A program made the position numbers and the translations under genes. Under the pieces are notes generated by a model. It was given only the letters and a program-made list of their open reading frames with translations, was not told the origin of the DNA and searched no databases. From CAYREV01 sp964423345 (lineage in GTDB: Bacteria > Bacteroidota > Rhodothermia > Balneolales > Balneolaceae), in the NCBI GenBank assembly GCA_964423345.1, contig CAYREV010000069.1:1-5613 (forward strand): a stretch of 5,613 bases of DNA, given 5' to 3'. Of this stretch, positions 1 to 5,613 are shown in pieces (the stretch's first letter is position 1; every line of letters starts with the position of its first letter).

Positions 1-2381
1 ATGCCGACGGGAACGGAGCGATCAACCTGGCCGACGGGGTCCACCCCAACTCCTCCCTCACAACCGGAAGCGACACTGACGGGAATGGGTATGCCGACGA
101 CCTGTACGGATGGGATTTTTGGGAGTCGGGCGGCTTTAACGGCCCCGTTGTCGAAGATAACGATCCCATCCACGACGGCACCGACCACGGTACGCATGTA
201 GCCGGTATTGCAGCGGCCGAAACCGACAACGGTACAGGCATATACGGGGCGGGCTTCAGAAGCCGGTATATGGCCATCAAGGCCGGCGGCATTGCCGACG
301 ACCCATCCACTCCCGATAACGAGTCCAACGCCATAGGCTTCGGTTTTGACGGCATCATATACGCCGCGGAGCAGGGAGCCGACATCATCAACTGCAGCTG
401 GGGCGGGGGCGGATTCTCGCAGGCGGAACTGGACGTCATAGACTTTGCCACCAGCCGGGGCGCCCTCGTCGTGGCTGCCGCAGGCAACAGTTCGGAAGAC
501 CAGGTCATCTTCCCCGCCGCTTACCGGGATGTGCTGGCGGTGGGCTCTATAGAAACAACGAACAGCGTTGCCGACTATTCCAGTTACGGTTACAACCTGG
601 ATGTTCTCACCACGGGATCAGGTATTGAGAGTACCGTCTACAATAATAATATAGGCTCCAAGTCCGGCACTTCCATGGCCGCCCCGGTCGCTTCGGGACT
701 GGCCGCCCTCATCAGGGCCCAGAACCCGGGCTGGAACCCCCGGCGCATTGGCACCCAGATAAGGGCTACGGCCATATCGGTTGACCGGCAAAACCCTGAC
801 AGGTATGAGCATAAGCTGGGCGGAGGAAAGGTCCACGCCTTTAATGCCGTTAATACACCCAAGCCGGGTATTGTCATCCGATCGGAAAAATTTCTTAACA
901 ATGGGGGGCAAAAACTGGGGCCGGGCGAAGAGGGGCGTATCGTACTGGATATCATCAATTACGGGGCTGCTACCGACAATCTAAACCTTACACTCACAAA
1001 TCCCGGAAACCAGAACATCAGCATCCTCGAAGGCAGCAGGCAGCTGGGTAGCCTGGCAACCGATGATTCCGCCGAGGTGTCTTTTGCCATCAGGATCGAA
1101 GATGGTTTTAACCTGAATGACAAACCCCTTTTCCGGATCGATTTCAGGGACAGCAACAACGACTACTGGGATTTCGGTATTGCCATCTATGAAAACCTTC
1201 TTTTCGACACCATGGCTGCCAATAATGTCAAAACTTCCATTGCCGCCGATGGTACCGTTGGATTTACCAACCCCCTCAGCGGAGAGGGCGGGGTAGGATT
1301 TATTCCCCGCAGGCCCACGGAGACCGGCTTCTCGGCAGAAAACAATCTCCTGTTTGAGGGGGGACTCATGATGAGTATTGACGGAGCGGTTTACGATGCC
1401 GTGCGAAGCACCAACGGAGGCTTATCCAGGGATTTTGACCCCCAAAATATTTTCCGCCTACAGTCGCCGGGGCAGGTTTCTGCCGTCGACGGAAATGCCC
1501 GCTTCAGCATAGGAGATTCAGGGGATGTCCGGCGGGCCACCATTGACCTGGAAACCTTTGCCTTCGACGACCCTGCACTGAGCAATGTGGTATATGTCAA
1601 ATACACGGTCACGAACCCCTCCTCTTTCGTAGTGCTCAAAAATATCTATATCGGCTTGTTCAACGACTGGGATATAGGAGATAACGCCTTGAACAACAGT
1701 GCTTCATTCAGTGCTCAGGACAGTATCCTGTATGTGTTTGACGAGGACCCCGGTACGGCTCATCCCCTGGTGGCTGTGGCCCAGCTCGGCAGCAATTCGA
1801 GCCTGCTGACCATTGACAATACCGTCAACGGGAGGCAGGACTCTGTCACATTCGGACTCTATGACGGCTTTACCGAAAATGAAAAACTGACGGCTCTCAG
1901 GGCAGGGACAGCTAAAACTTCGGTCTCCAATACCGACGTATCGGCCGTTACCGCTTCCGGCCCCTTTGCGCTGGGTCCGCGCGCACGCCTTACAACCGGT
2001 TTTATCTACGCATTCGGCTACGATCTCACCGAACTCAGAAACCAGGTTGCCCAGGCACGCGGACAGGCCCCCTTCCGGGTATCGGCACCCGGGCTCGCGG
2101 TCTCTGACGAAATTCCGCAGGAAACCCGCCTGTTTCAAAACTATCCGAATCCCTTCAACCCGACTACGCAGCTGAGGATAGATCTCGATAAGCCTCAACA
2201 GGTAAAGTTGGCGATATACGATGTCTTGGGCCGCAGGATACGCGTGCTGGTCGACCGCAGGCTGGATGCCCGCACACACATAATCACTTTTAATGCCGAA
2301 AGGCTAAGCAGCGGCATCTATTTCGCCCGGCTGAAGACTCCCGATCGCACGCAAACCATACCGATGACCCTTATCAAATAG
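1..2381 (+). CDS. Secreted subtilisin-like (S8) serine protease with type IX sorting domain, 5' partial
   Basis: The reading frame is open from base 3 and gives 792 visible residues; the ATG at 270 is internal, because family motifs lie upstream of it. Visible S8 motifs are DHGTHVAGIAA with the catalytic His codon at 186-188, AAGN with the oxyanion-hole Asn at 486-488, and SGTSMAAPVA with the nucleophile Ser at 672-674. The catalytic Asp motif is expected just upstream of the window. The start of the visible part (DTDGNGYADDLYGWDF) is the usual linker between the Asp and His motifs. From about base 860 a non-catalytic beta-rich region follows, beginning with a CARDB/NEW3-like stretch (inferred from its pattern). 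The last 82 residues, from base 2133, start FQNYPNPFNPTTQL and continue through YDVLGRRIRVLVD and LSSGIYFARL, which is the type A Por/T9SS C-terminal sorting domain. The protein is therefore expected to be exported by Sec, passed through the type IX system and released or anchored at the surface, where it would degrade proteins. The substrate is unknown. It is convergent with the thioesterase gene. Confidence 0.93.
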   Translation, partial: ADGNGAINLADGVHPNSSLTTGSDTDGNGYADDLYGWDFWESGGFNGPVVEDNDPIHDGTDHGTHVAGIAAAETDNGTGIYGAGFRSRYMAIKAGGIADDPSTPDNESNAIGFGFDGIIYAAEQGADIINCSWGGGGFSQAELDVIDFATSRGALVVAAAGNSSEDQVIFPAAYRDVLAVGSIETTNSVADYSSYGYNLDVLTTGSGIESTVYNNNIGSKSGTSMAAPVASGLAALIRAQNPGWNPRRIGTQIRATAISVDRQNPDRYEHKLGGGKVHAFNAVNTPKPGIVIRSEKFLNNGGQKLGPGEEGRIVLDIINYGAATDNLNLTLTNPGNQNISILEGSRQLGSLATDDSAEVSFAIRIEDGFNLNDKPLFRIDFRDSNNDYWDFGIAIYENLLFDTMAANNVKTSIAADGTVGFTNPLSGEGGVGFIPRRPTETGFSAENNLLFEGGLMMSIDGAVYDAVRSTNGGLSRDFDPQNIFRLQSPGQVSAVDGNARFSIGDSGDVRRATIDLETFAFDDPALSNVVYVKYTVTNPSSFVVLKNIYIGLFNDWDIGDNALNNSASFSAQDSILYVFDEDPGTAHPLVAVAQLGSNSSLLTIDNTVNGRQDSVTFGLYDGFTENEKLTALRAGTAKTSVSNTDVSAVTASGPFALGPRARLTTGFIYAFGYDLTELRNQVAQARGQAPFRVSAPGLAVSDEIPQETRLFQNYPNPFNPTTQLRIDLDKPQQVKLAIYDVLGRRIRVLVDRRLDARTHIITFNAERLSSGIYFARLKTPDRTQTIPMTLIK
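2133..2378 (+). other. Type IX secretion (Por) C-terminal sorting domain within the S8 protease
   Basis: This is a subregion of the protease gene coding for its final 82 residues. The opening NYPNPFNPTT, the central YDVLGRRI, the LSSGIYFARL strand and the ending MTLIK follow the conserved blocks of the type A sorting domain (TIGR04183 family, from memory). In known systems the domain directs cargo through the outer-membrane type IX translocon and is usually cleaved off. The machinery itself is not encoded in this window. Confidence 0.88.
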
Positions 2382-2415
2382 ACGGCATCGGCAAGGGGAG
2401 GTGCAGATAAGCCCG

Positions 2416-2961
2416 CTACCCGTCAGTTTTGTTCTTCTTGTGAGCCTGTTTATTCTGTTTTGATATTTCGAGGCGCATTTCTCGGCGCTTTTCCGCCTGC
2501 TCATACCGCTCCTTTTCAAAATCGCTTTCGGCGATTATTTTCGGGACGGGTACCGGCCGGCCGTCGGCATCGACCGATACAAAAGTATAGAAAGAGGTCG
2601 TACAGAGACGCCGCTCACCGGTACGCATGTTTTCCGCCCACACCTGCATGGCCACTTCCATGGAGGTGGAAAAGGCGCGGGTTACCTCGGCTTCGATGAC
2701 GACAACCTCGCCCAGCTTGATGGCGCTTTTAAATTCTACATTGTCGACCGAGACCGTTACCACGTTCCGATTGCAGTGCCGCTGTGAGGAGATGGCCGAA
2801 CAGACGTCCATCCATTGCAGCAGGCGGCCGCCCATAAGGTTTCCGAGCGGATTGGTGTCATTGGGCATCACCAGCTCGTTCATACGAACCCGCGAGGCGG
2901 CTACCGTCTTTTTCCTGGAGTCTGTGGATACGGGAGGGGTTTCATCAAATCTGTGTGTCAT
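2416..2961 (-). CDS. Acyl-CoA thioesterase, hotdog fold (YciA/ACOT family)
   Basis: The 181-residue product hydrolyses acyl-CoA to free acid and CoA, presumably in the cytoplasm since no signal peptide is seen. Residues 24-52 (RVRMNELVMPNDTN, then GNLMGGRLLQWMD) match the family's N-terminal block, with the conserved Asn37 and the GG before the hotdog helix; Asp52 is the likely catalytic acid. RH at 61-62, VTVSVDNVEF at 68-77, the Gly84 turn and STSMEV at 98-103 are further family hallmarks, followed by FVSVDADGRPVPVP (127-140). One hotdog domain is present, so an oligomer is expected. Residues from about 145 form a highly charged, Lys/Arg/Glu-rich helical tail ending in HKKNKTDG. The first Met is chosen because nothing better lies upstream; Met27 is a possible later start that would keep the whole fold. 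There is no clear Shine-Dalgarno, which is common in Bacteroidota. The gene is divergent from yheT. Acyl-chain preference cannot be read from the sequence. Confidence 0.9.
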   Translation of the reverse strand: MTHRFDETPPVSTDSRKKTVAASRVRMNELVMPNDTNPLGNLMGGRLLQWMDVCSAISSQRHCNRNVVTVSVDNVEFKSAIKLGEVVVIEAEVTRAFSTSMEVAMQVWAENMRTGERRLCTTSFYTFVSVDADGRPVPVPKIIAESDFEKERYEQAEKRREMRLEISKQNKQAHKKNKTDG

Positions 2962-3114
2962 CAGAAAAAGTATATTACTTGTATTTCGAGGTTAAAATAG
3001 CCTTTTATTACATATTATCATGCCCTAACTTCCAAAGCAGTATAATGCAAAAATTTAGTGAAGAGTTGATGAACAAGGTATGGCTATTAACTATAAAAGC
3101 GGACAGGCGGCAGC
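2962..3114. promoter_or_regulatory. A+T-rich divergent intergenic region between thioesterase and yheT
   Basis: This 153-bp spacer is clearly richer in A+T than the genes on either side and must hold the promoters of both divergent genes unless they are transcribed from elsewhere. On the plus strand a perfect TATAAT lies at 3041-3046, about 70 bp before the yheT start, but no convincing -35 box sits 17 bp upstream (TCATGC). On the minus strand TACTTTTT (plus coordinates 2965-2972) resembles the Bacteroidetes -7 element but ends only three bases from the thioesterase ATG, so it would imply a leaderless transcript. Neither assignment is firm; the region as a whole is the supported call. Confidence 0.4.
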
Positions 3115-4074
3115 ATGATCCGTGAAAGCAGCCTCAACGACATCCACGCTTTGCCCGTTCCCGCCTGGTGTGTGAACGGGCATCTGCACACCATCGCCCG
3201 CTCCCTGCTGGGCGATTCCCGGCTCCCCCCGCACGAGCGTATTGAGATATCCACTCCCGATGGGGATTTTCTGGAGCTGGATATCATCAGGCAGAACACC
3301 GCCCGGCCGGTGGCTGTGCTTTTCCACGGACTCGAGGGATCGACGCGCCGCTACTATATGGCGGAACTGATGAAGGAATTGAAAGAGGAACACTATTCCG
3401 TCGTGGGGGTCAACTTTCGCAGTTGCGGATCCCGCCTCAACCGCCGTCGCCGTTTCTACCATTCAGGAGAAACCGACGACTATGCCACCGTCTTCAAATG
3501 GGTACGGGAGTCCTTCCCGGGCCGCCCTATTGGGGCTGTAGGCTTTTCCCTGGGCGGCAACGCCCTGCTCAAGTCGCTTGGCGAAGAAAAAGAGGGCCAC
3601 CCGGTAAAGGCGGCCGTCGCCGTTTCCGTACCCTATGACCTGCGGCTGGGGTCCCTTCAGATATCCCGCGGCTTTAATAAAGTTTATGAATACCGTTTTC
3701 TCCGTACGCTTCGAAAAAAACTGGCGGAGAAACGGCAGACCTATTCCGACCTCCCCCGCTTCGACGGCAATACCCTCTATGAGTTCGATGAGCAGGTCAC
3801 CTCGGTGGTGCACGGCTTTTCGGGTGCGGAGGACTACTACAGGCGTTGTTCGGCGCGAAAGTTCGTAGAACATATCCGTAAACCCACTCTTGTCATCCAC
3901 AGTGAAGCGGATCCCCTCTGCCCCATACAGGCCATGCCCATGGACAAGATCAACGACAACCCGTTCCTGGATTATGTGATCACCCGGGAAGGGGGGCACG
4001 TAGGCTTCTGGAGTTCCCCTTCCGGATGGCTGAATTACCTGATACGAAATTATTTCAGCCGGAAATTTGATTAA
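3115..4074 (+). CDS. yheT: YheT-family alpha/beta hydrolase
   Basis: The 319-residue product belongs to the YheT/ABHD1-ABHD3 group of alpha/beta hydrolases, predicted esterases or lipases whose bacterial substrate is not established. Residues 18-27 (WCVNGHLHTI) form the family's N-terminal signature, and PDGDFLELD (48-56) follows. FHGLEGS (70-76) supplies the oxyanion-hole turn, and NFRSCG at 100-105 is the strand-turn typical of YheT. The nucleophile elbow is GFSLGG (143-148) with Ser145. The acid is Asp266 in HSEADPLCP and the base is His295 in EGGHVGF, so the triad is complete. The block from FDEQVTSVVHGF to the YYRRCSA segment (about 224-246) is also characteristic. Length is close to that of E. 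coli YheT. No signal peptide or membrane segment is evident. An in-frame TAA at 3094-3096 makes 3115 the earliest ATG; only a weak purine-rich GGCGGCAG precedes it. ypdA follows after 46 bp on the same strand, so a shared transcript is plausible. Confidence 0.92.
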   Translation: MIRESSLNDIHALPVPAWCVNGHLHTIARSLLGDSRLPPHERIEISTPDGDFLELDIIRQNTARPVAVLFHGLEGSTRRYYMAELMKELKEEHYSVVGVNFRSCGSRLNRRRRFYHSGETDDYATVFKWVRESFPGRPIGAVGFSLGGNALLKSLGEEKEGHPVKAAVAVSVPYDLRLGSLQISRGFNKVYEYRFLRTLRKKLAEKRQTYSDLPRFDGNTLYEFDEQVTSVVHGFSGAEDYYRRCSARKFVEHIRKPTLVIHSEADPLCPIQAMPMDKINDNPFLDYVITREGGHVGFWSSPSGWLNYLIRNYFSRKFD

Positions 4075-4120
4075 TCTTTTTCACTTAACCCATCAATGAA
4101 AACCATCAATATATTCCCAT

Positions 4121-5074
4121 ATGGTAATTATTATCGGAGCGGGCCCCATAGGACTTGCCACAGCTATTGAGCTGCAAAATCAAGGCATAAAGACTAAAAT
4201 TATTGAGCGGGGCTGCCTGGTCAACAGCATCTACAATTACCCGAAGGATATGACCTTTTTCTCGACCTCCGATCGCCTGGAAATCGGCGGCGTGCCTTTT
4301 ATTTCCCACGGCCCCAAACCTACCCGGCGCGAAGCCCTGGAGTATTACCGGCGGACCGCCGAAAGCCATCAGCTGGATATCCATCTTTATGAAGAGGTGC
4401 AGTCCGTTGAAGGAAGTGACGGTGATTTTACGGTTAAGACCGACAGATCAAGCTATCCCGCATCAAAAGCAGTGGTGGCTACAGGCTTTTACGATATAGC
4501 CAAGGAGATGAACATACCGGGAGAAGAGCTCGATAAAGTCAGCCATTACTATGACGAAGCCCATCCCTATGCCTGGCAGGATATCCTCGTTATCGGCGGG
4601 GGCAACTCGGCTGTAGACGCCGCCCTGGAAACCTACCGGGCCAATGCCAACGTCACCCTGGCGGTACGTTATCCCCATATCAAGGAATCGGTTAAATACT
4701 GGGTAAAGCCGGATATAGAGAACCGCATTAAAAACGGGGAGATAACTGCCTACTTCAATACCGAAGTCCTCGAGATAAAGCCGCGGGAAGTACTGCTTAA
4801 AACCCCGGAAGGCAAAAAGACCATCCCCAACGATTTCGTACTGGCCATGACCGGCTACAAGCCTAACTTCAAACTGATGAAGAAGTTTGGCATTGACCTC
4901 ACCGACGATGAAAAAAAGATGCCGGTCTATGACGAAAAAACCCTGGAAACCAATCGCAAGGGGATCTACGTTGCCGGTGTGGTCTGTGGAGGAATGGATA
5001 CCAGCAAGCTGTTCATAGAGAACACGCGTATACACGCCCGGCACATCGCAGAACACATAAAAAGTAGTGAATAG
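4121..5074 (+). CDS. ypdA: YpdA-family FAD/NAD(P) oxidoreductase, putative bacillithiol disulfide reductase
   Basis: The 317-residue flavoprotein resembles YpdA/Bdr, which in Firmicutes reduces bacillithiol disulfide with NADPH in the cytoplasm. An FAD-binding Rossmann motif opens the protein (GAGPIG, residues 6-11). GCLVNSIYNYPKDMTFFST (31-49) and the following LEIGGVPF are the diagnostic YpdA block. VVATGFYD (118-125) is the ATG element of the flavin fold. IGGGNSAVDAALE (158-170) is the second dinucleotide motif for NAD(P)H. The C-terminal GIYVAGVVCGGMDTSKLFI closes the FAD site. There is no CxxC pair, so it is not a thioredoxin reductase. The only cysteines are Cys32 and Cys289; the cysteine I recall in the GGPCG motif of Firmicutes YpdA is Ile10 here. 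An in-frame TGA at 4097-4099 and no other start codon force the 4121 start; no Shine-Dalgarno precedes it. It follows yheT by 46 bp. Family membership is firm; the exact disulfide substrate is inferred. Confidence 0.9.
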   Translation: MVIIIGAGPIGLATAIELQNQGIKTKIIERGCLVNSIYNYPKDMTFFSTSDRLEIGGVPFISHGPKPTRREALEYYRRTAESHQLDIHLYEEVQSVEGSDGDFTVKTDRSSYPASKAVVATGFYDIAKEMNIPGEELDKVSHYYDEAHPYAWQDILVIGGGNSAVDAALETYRANANVTLAVRYPHIKESVKYWVKPDIENRIKNGEITAYFNTEVLEIKPREVLLKTPEGKKTIPNDFVLAMTGYKPNFKLMKKFGIDLTDDEKKMPVYDEKTLETNRKGIYVAGVVCGGMDTSKLFIENTRIHARHIAEHIKSSE

Positions 5075-5273
5075 AAAGTATAAAGAAAGGAATCGGCAGG
5101 CAGCTCCTTATTCCAATTAAGATGTAGCTGCCCCTATCAAATACACATACCCCCCTTCGTAAAAGCTACCTGAATCCGGAAAGCGAAAAGAGTAACGAAA
5201 AGAGGGAAAATCAGCGTACTCTGATTAATCCGTGTAATCCGGGATAGATCTGCTCGATCCGGGATAAAAAAGA
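5075..5273. other. Intergenic stretch between ypdA and SRP RNA with short repeats
   Basis: No coding region is supported in these 199 bp. The stretch holds a 7-bp inverted repeat (5099-5105 with 5126-5132, 20-nt loop), a 6-bp inverted repeat (5209-5214 with 5221-5226, 6-nt loop), two copies of CGAAAAGAG, and two exact copies of ATCCGGGATA. No plus-strand T-run follows either hairpin, so a terminator for ypdA is not evident. The right end supplies the T-tract of the minus-strand SRP RNA terminator. Confidence 0.6.
5237..5266. repeat. Direct repeat, two copies of ATCCGGGATA
   Basis: The 10-base sequence ATCCGGGATA occurs at 5237-5246 and again at 5257-5266, a 20-base period. A related TAATCCG lies at 5227-5232 and 5235-5241. 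The copies lie just past the 3' end of the SRP RNA on its strand. They may be the remnant of a dispersed intergenic repeat; no function is assigned. Confidence 0.6.
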
Positions 5274-5283
5274 GAGGGTAAGC
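5264..5283 (-). terminator. Intrinsic terminator of the SRP RNA
   Basis: Read on the minus strand, the 3' half of the closing stem (GCTTACCCTC) is followed after TC by six T residues (plus 5266-5271). The SRP RNA's own terminal helix therefore appears to act as the terminator stem. This is a direct reading of sequence; the function is inferred. Confidence 0.65.
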
Positions 5284-5374
5284 TTCCTACATCACGCCGC
5301 TACGACCTCCTACCGCTGCTACCTTCCGGTCCTGACGGAGTTCAGAGGGAGCTGGCTGCGTAGGGCTTACCCTC
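5274..5374 (-). ncRNA. ffs: Signal recognition particle RNA, small bacterial (4.5S) type
   Basis: This RNA of about 101 nt pairs with Ffh to target ribosomes making membrane and secreted proteins to the Sec translocon. On the minus strand it contains CAGGACCGGAAGGTAGCAG, the universally conserved domain IV: a GGAA tetraloop (plus 5324-5327) closed by C-G pairs, with the CAGG and AGCAG sides of the internal loops that bind the Ffh M domain. The ends are perfectly complementary over 10 bp (5274-5283 with 5365-5374), and the helix continues with CCTAC/GTAGG after a small bulge, giving the single long hairpin expected of the 4.5S form without an Alu domain. A promoter-like sequence lies just upstream and a T-tract just downstream. 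The mature ends are placed at the limits of the closing stem and may differ by a few bases. Confidence 0.95.
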
Positions 5375-5381
5375 GAAGTCC

Positions 5382-5413
5382 TAAAGATACGGTTTGGATG
5401 GGGTAAGGTGCAA
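5382..5413 (-). promoter_or_regulatory. Bacteroidetes-type promoter of the SRP RNA
   Basis: On the minus strand TTG (plus 5411-5413) is followed after 21 bases by TATCTTTA (plus 5382-5389), which matches the Bacteroidetes -33/-7 pattern TTG...TAnnTTTG in all but the last base. The RNA's closing stem begins eight bases past the -7 box, a suitable start distance. It sits between the cyclase-like stop codon and ffs, so ffs need not rely on read-through. Confidence 0.6.
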
Positions 5414-5422
5414 GCCGGGATC

Positions 5423-5613
5423 CTACTTTGTTTTCATCACATACACTCCGTCCCAGTCATCGCCGGGCGGGTCCTCTTTCATCTGCTTGCAGCGCTCCAG
5501 GTAAATCAGAGAGGGATTGGTCTTTATCAGGGGGTCGTTGCCGCCGGGCTGAAATTGCTCCAGTTCGGCAGAGCCGGGCTGAATTTGTCCCAGTTCGGCA
5601 GAGCCGGGCTGAA
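5423..5613 (-). CDS. C-terminal end of a probable class III adenylate/guanylate cyclase, 5' partial
   Basis: On the minus strand a frame enters from the right edge and ends with TAG at plus 5423-5425, giving 62 residues. The last 33 residues contain PSLIYLERC and then KEDPPGDDWDGVYVMKTK. From memory this closely resembles the tail found after the catalytic domain of many class III cyclases (pattern LERC...PPP.DWDGV...K). The catalytic domain itself, which would make cAMP or cGMP from ATP or GTP, lies outside the window, so the assignment rests on the tail alone. Before it are tandem decapeptides, QPGSAELGQI and QPGSAELEQF, then a degenerate QPGGNDPLIK. The reading frame is kept through the repeats and codon use looks coding. 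The gene lies upstream of ffs on the same strand, with 48 bp between the stop codon and the RNA. It could be another protein sharing this tail. Confidence 0.6.
   Translation of the reverse strand, partial: QPGSAELGQIQPGSAELEQFQPGGNDPLIKTNPSLIYLERCKQMKEDPPGDDWDGVYVMKTK
5534..5613 (-). repeat. In-frame 30-bp tandem repeat in the cyclase-like gene
   Basis: On the plus strand the 30-base unit starting CCGGGCTGAA and ending GTTCGGCAGAG appears twice with a few differences (AAATTGCTCC against TTTGTCCC in the middle), and a third copy begins with CCGGGCTGAA at the window edge. On the coding strand each unit is ten codons, reading QPGSAEL followed by GQI or EQF. The array runs off the window, so the copy number is unknown. 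Confidence 0.85.

Noticed and set aside
1704..2279. A 191-residue minus-strand open frame inside the protease
   Set aside because: It is antisense to well-conserved protease and sorting-domain sequence and its translation shows no recognisable domain.
270..2381. The ATG at 270 as the start of the S8 protease
   Set aside because: The same frame is open back to base 3 and encodes the HGTHVAG active-site His motif upstream of 270, so this ATG is internal.
2965..2972. TACTTTTT as the -7 element of the thioesterase promoter
   Set aside because: It ends three bases before the ATG and lacks a TTG at the expected distance (TTTT instead), so it is too weak to call.
3069..3125. Short leader peptide before yheT (ATG at 3069, 18 codons, starting MNKVWLLTIK)
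   Set aside because: It is very short, overlaps the yheT start and has no attenuator-like structure or codon run that would support a leader peptide.
3463..3999. A 178-residue minus-strand open frame inside yheT
   Set aside because: It is antisense to the YheT catalytic domain and shows no motif of its own.
4096..4173. ATG at 4096 as the ypdA start or a small gene
   Set aside because: It is out of frame with ypdA and stops after about 24 codons; a frameshift is not needed because the 4121 start already gives an intact Rossmann motif.
4463..5056. A 197-residue minus-strand open frame inside ypdA
   Set aside because: It is a shadow of the ypdA frame, which carries all the family motifs.
5099..5132. 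Hairpin GGCAGCT/AGCTGCC as a terminator for ypdA
   Set aside because: The stem is only 7 bp with a 20-nt loop and no T-run follows on the plus strand.
1..5613. CRISPR array, transposon, phage or defence system
   Set aside because: No spacer-repeat array, transposase, integrase, attachment site or recognised defence domain is present; the genes are ordinary chromosomal types.

Overview
The window looks like chromosomal DNA from a moderately GC-rich member of the Bacteroidota/Rhodothermota/Balneolota group. Balneolales or Rhodothermales would fit best, but this is inferred rather than proven. Three signs point there: a secreted subtilisin-like protease ending in a type IX secretion (Por) sorting domain of the NPFNP type; a YpdA-family flavoprotein whose N-terminal motif resembles the Bacteroidota form; and a promoter in front of the SRP RNA that fits the Bacteroidetes TTG...TAnnTTTG pattern better than the E. 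coli sigma-70 pattern.

Layout. Bases 1-2381 (+) hold most of an S8 protease; its 5' end, including the catalytic Asp, lies outside the window. Bases 2416-2961 (-) hold a hotdog-fold acyl-CoA thioesterase, convergent with the protease across 34 bp. An A+T-rich 153-bp divergent spacer (2962-3114) separates the thioesterase from a YheT-family alpha/beta hydrolase (3115-4074, +). A YpdA-type FAD/NAD(P) oxidoreductase follows 46 bp later (4121-5074, +). Bases 5075-5422 have no protein gene but contain, on the minus strand, a small signal recognition particle RNA (5274-5374) with a recognisable promoter upstream and a T-tract downstream. Bases 5423-5613 (-) are the last 62 codons of a gene that enters from the right edge. 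Its end resembles the C-terminal tail of class III adenylate/guanylate cyclases and carries an in-frame 30-bp tandem repeat.

How the parts fit. These are mostly housekeeping or general metabolic genes, not an obvious new multi-gene system. yheT and ypdA are co-directional and could be one transcript. The cyclase-like gene and the SRP RNA are both on the minus strand, but the SRP RNA appears to have its own promoter just after the cyclase stop codon. The most interesting points are the tandem repeat in the cyclase-like tail, the position of the cysteines in YpdA, and the well-defined SRP RNA transcription unit.
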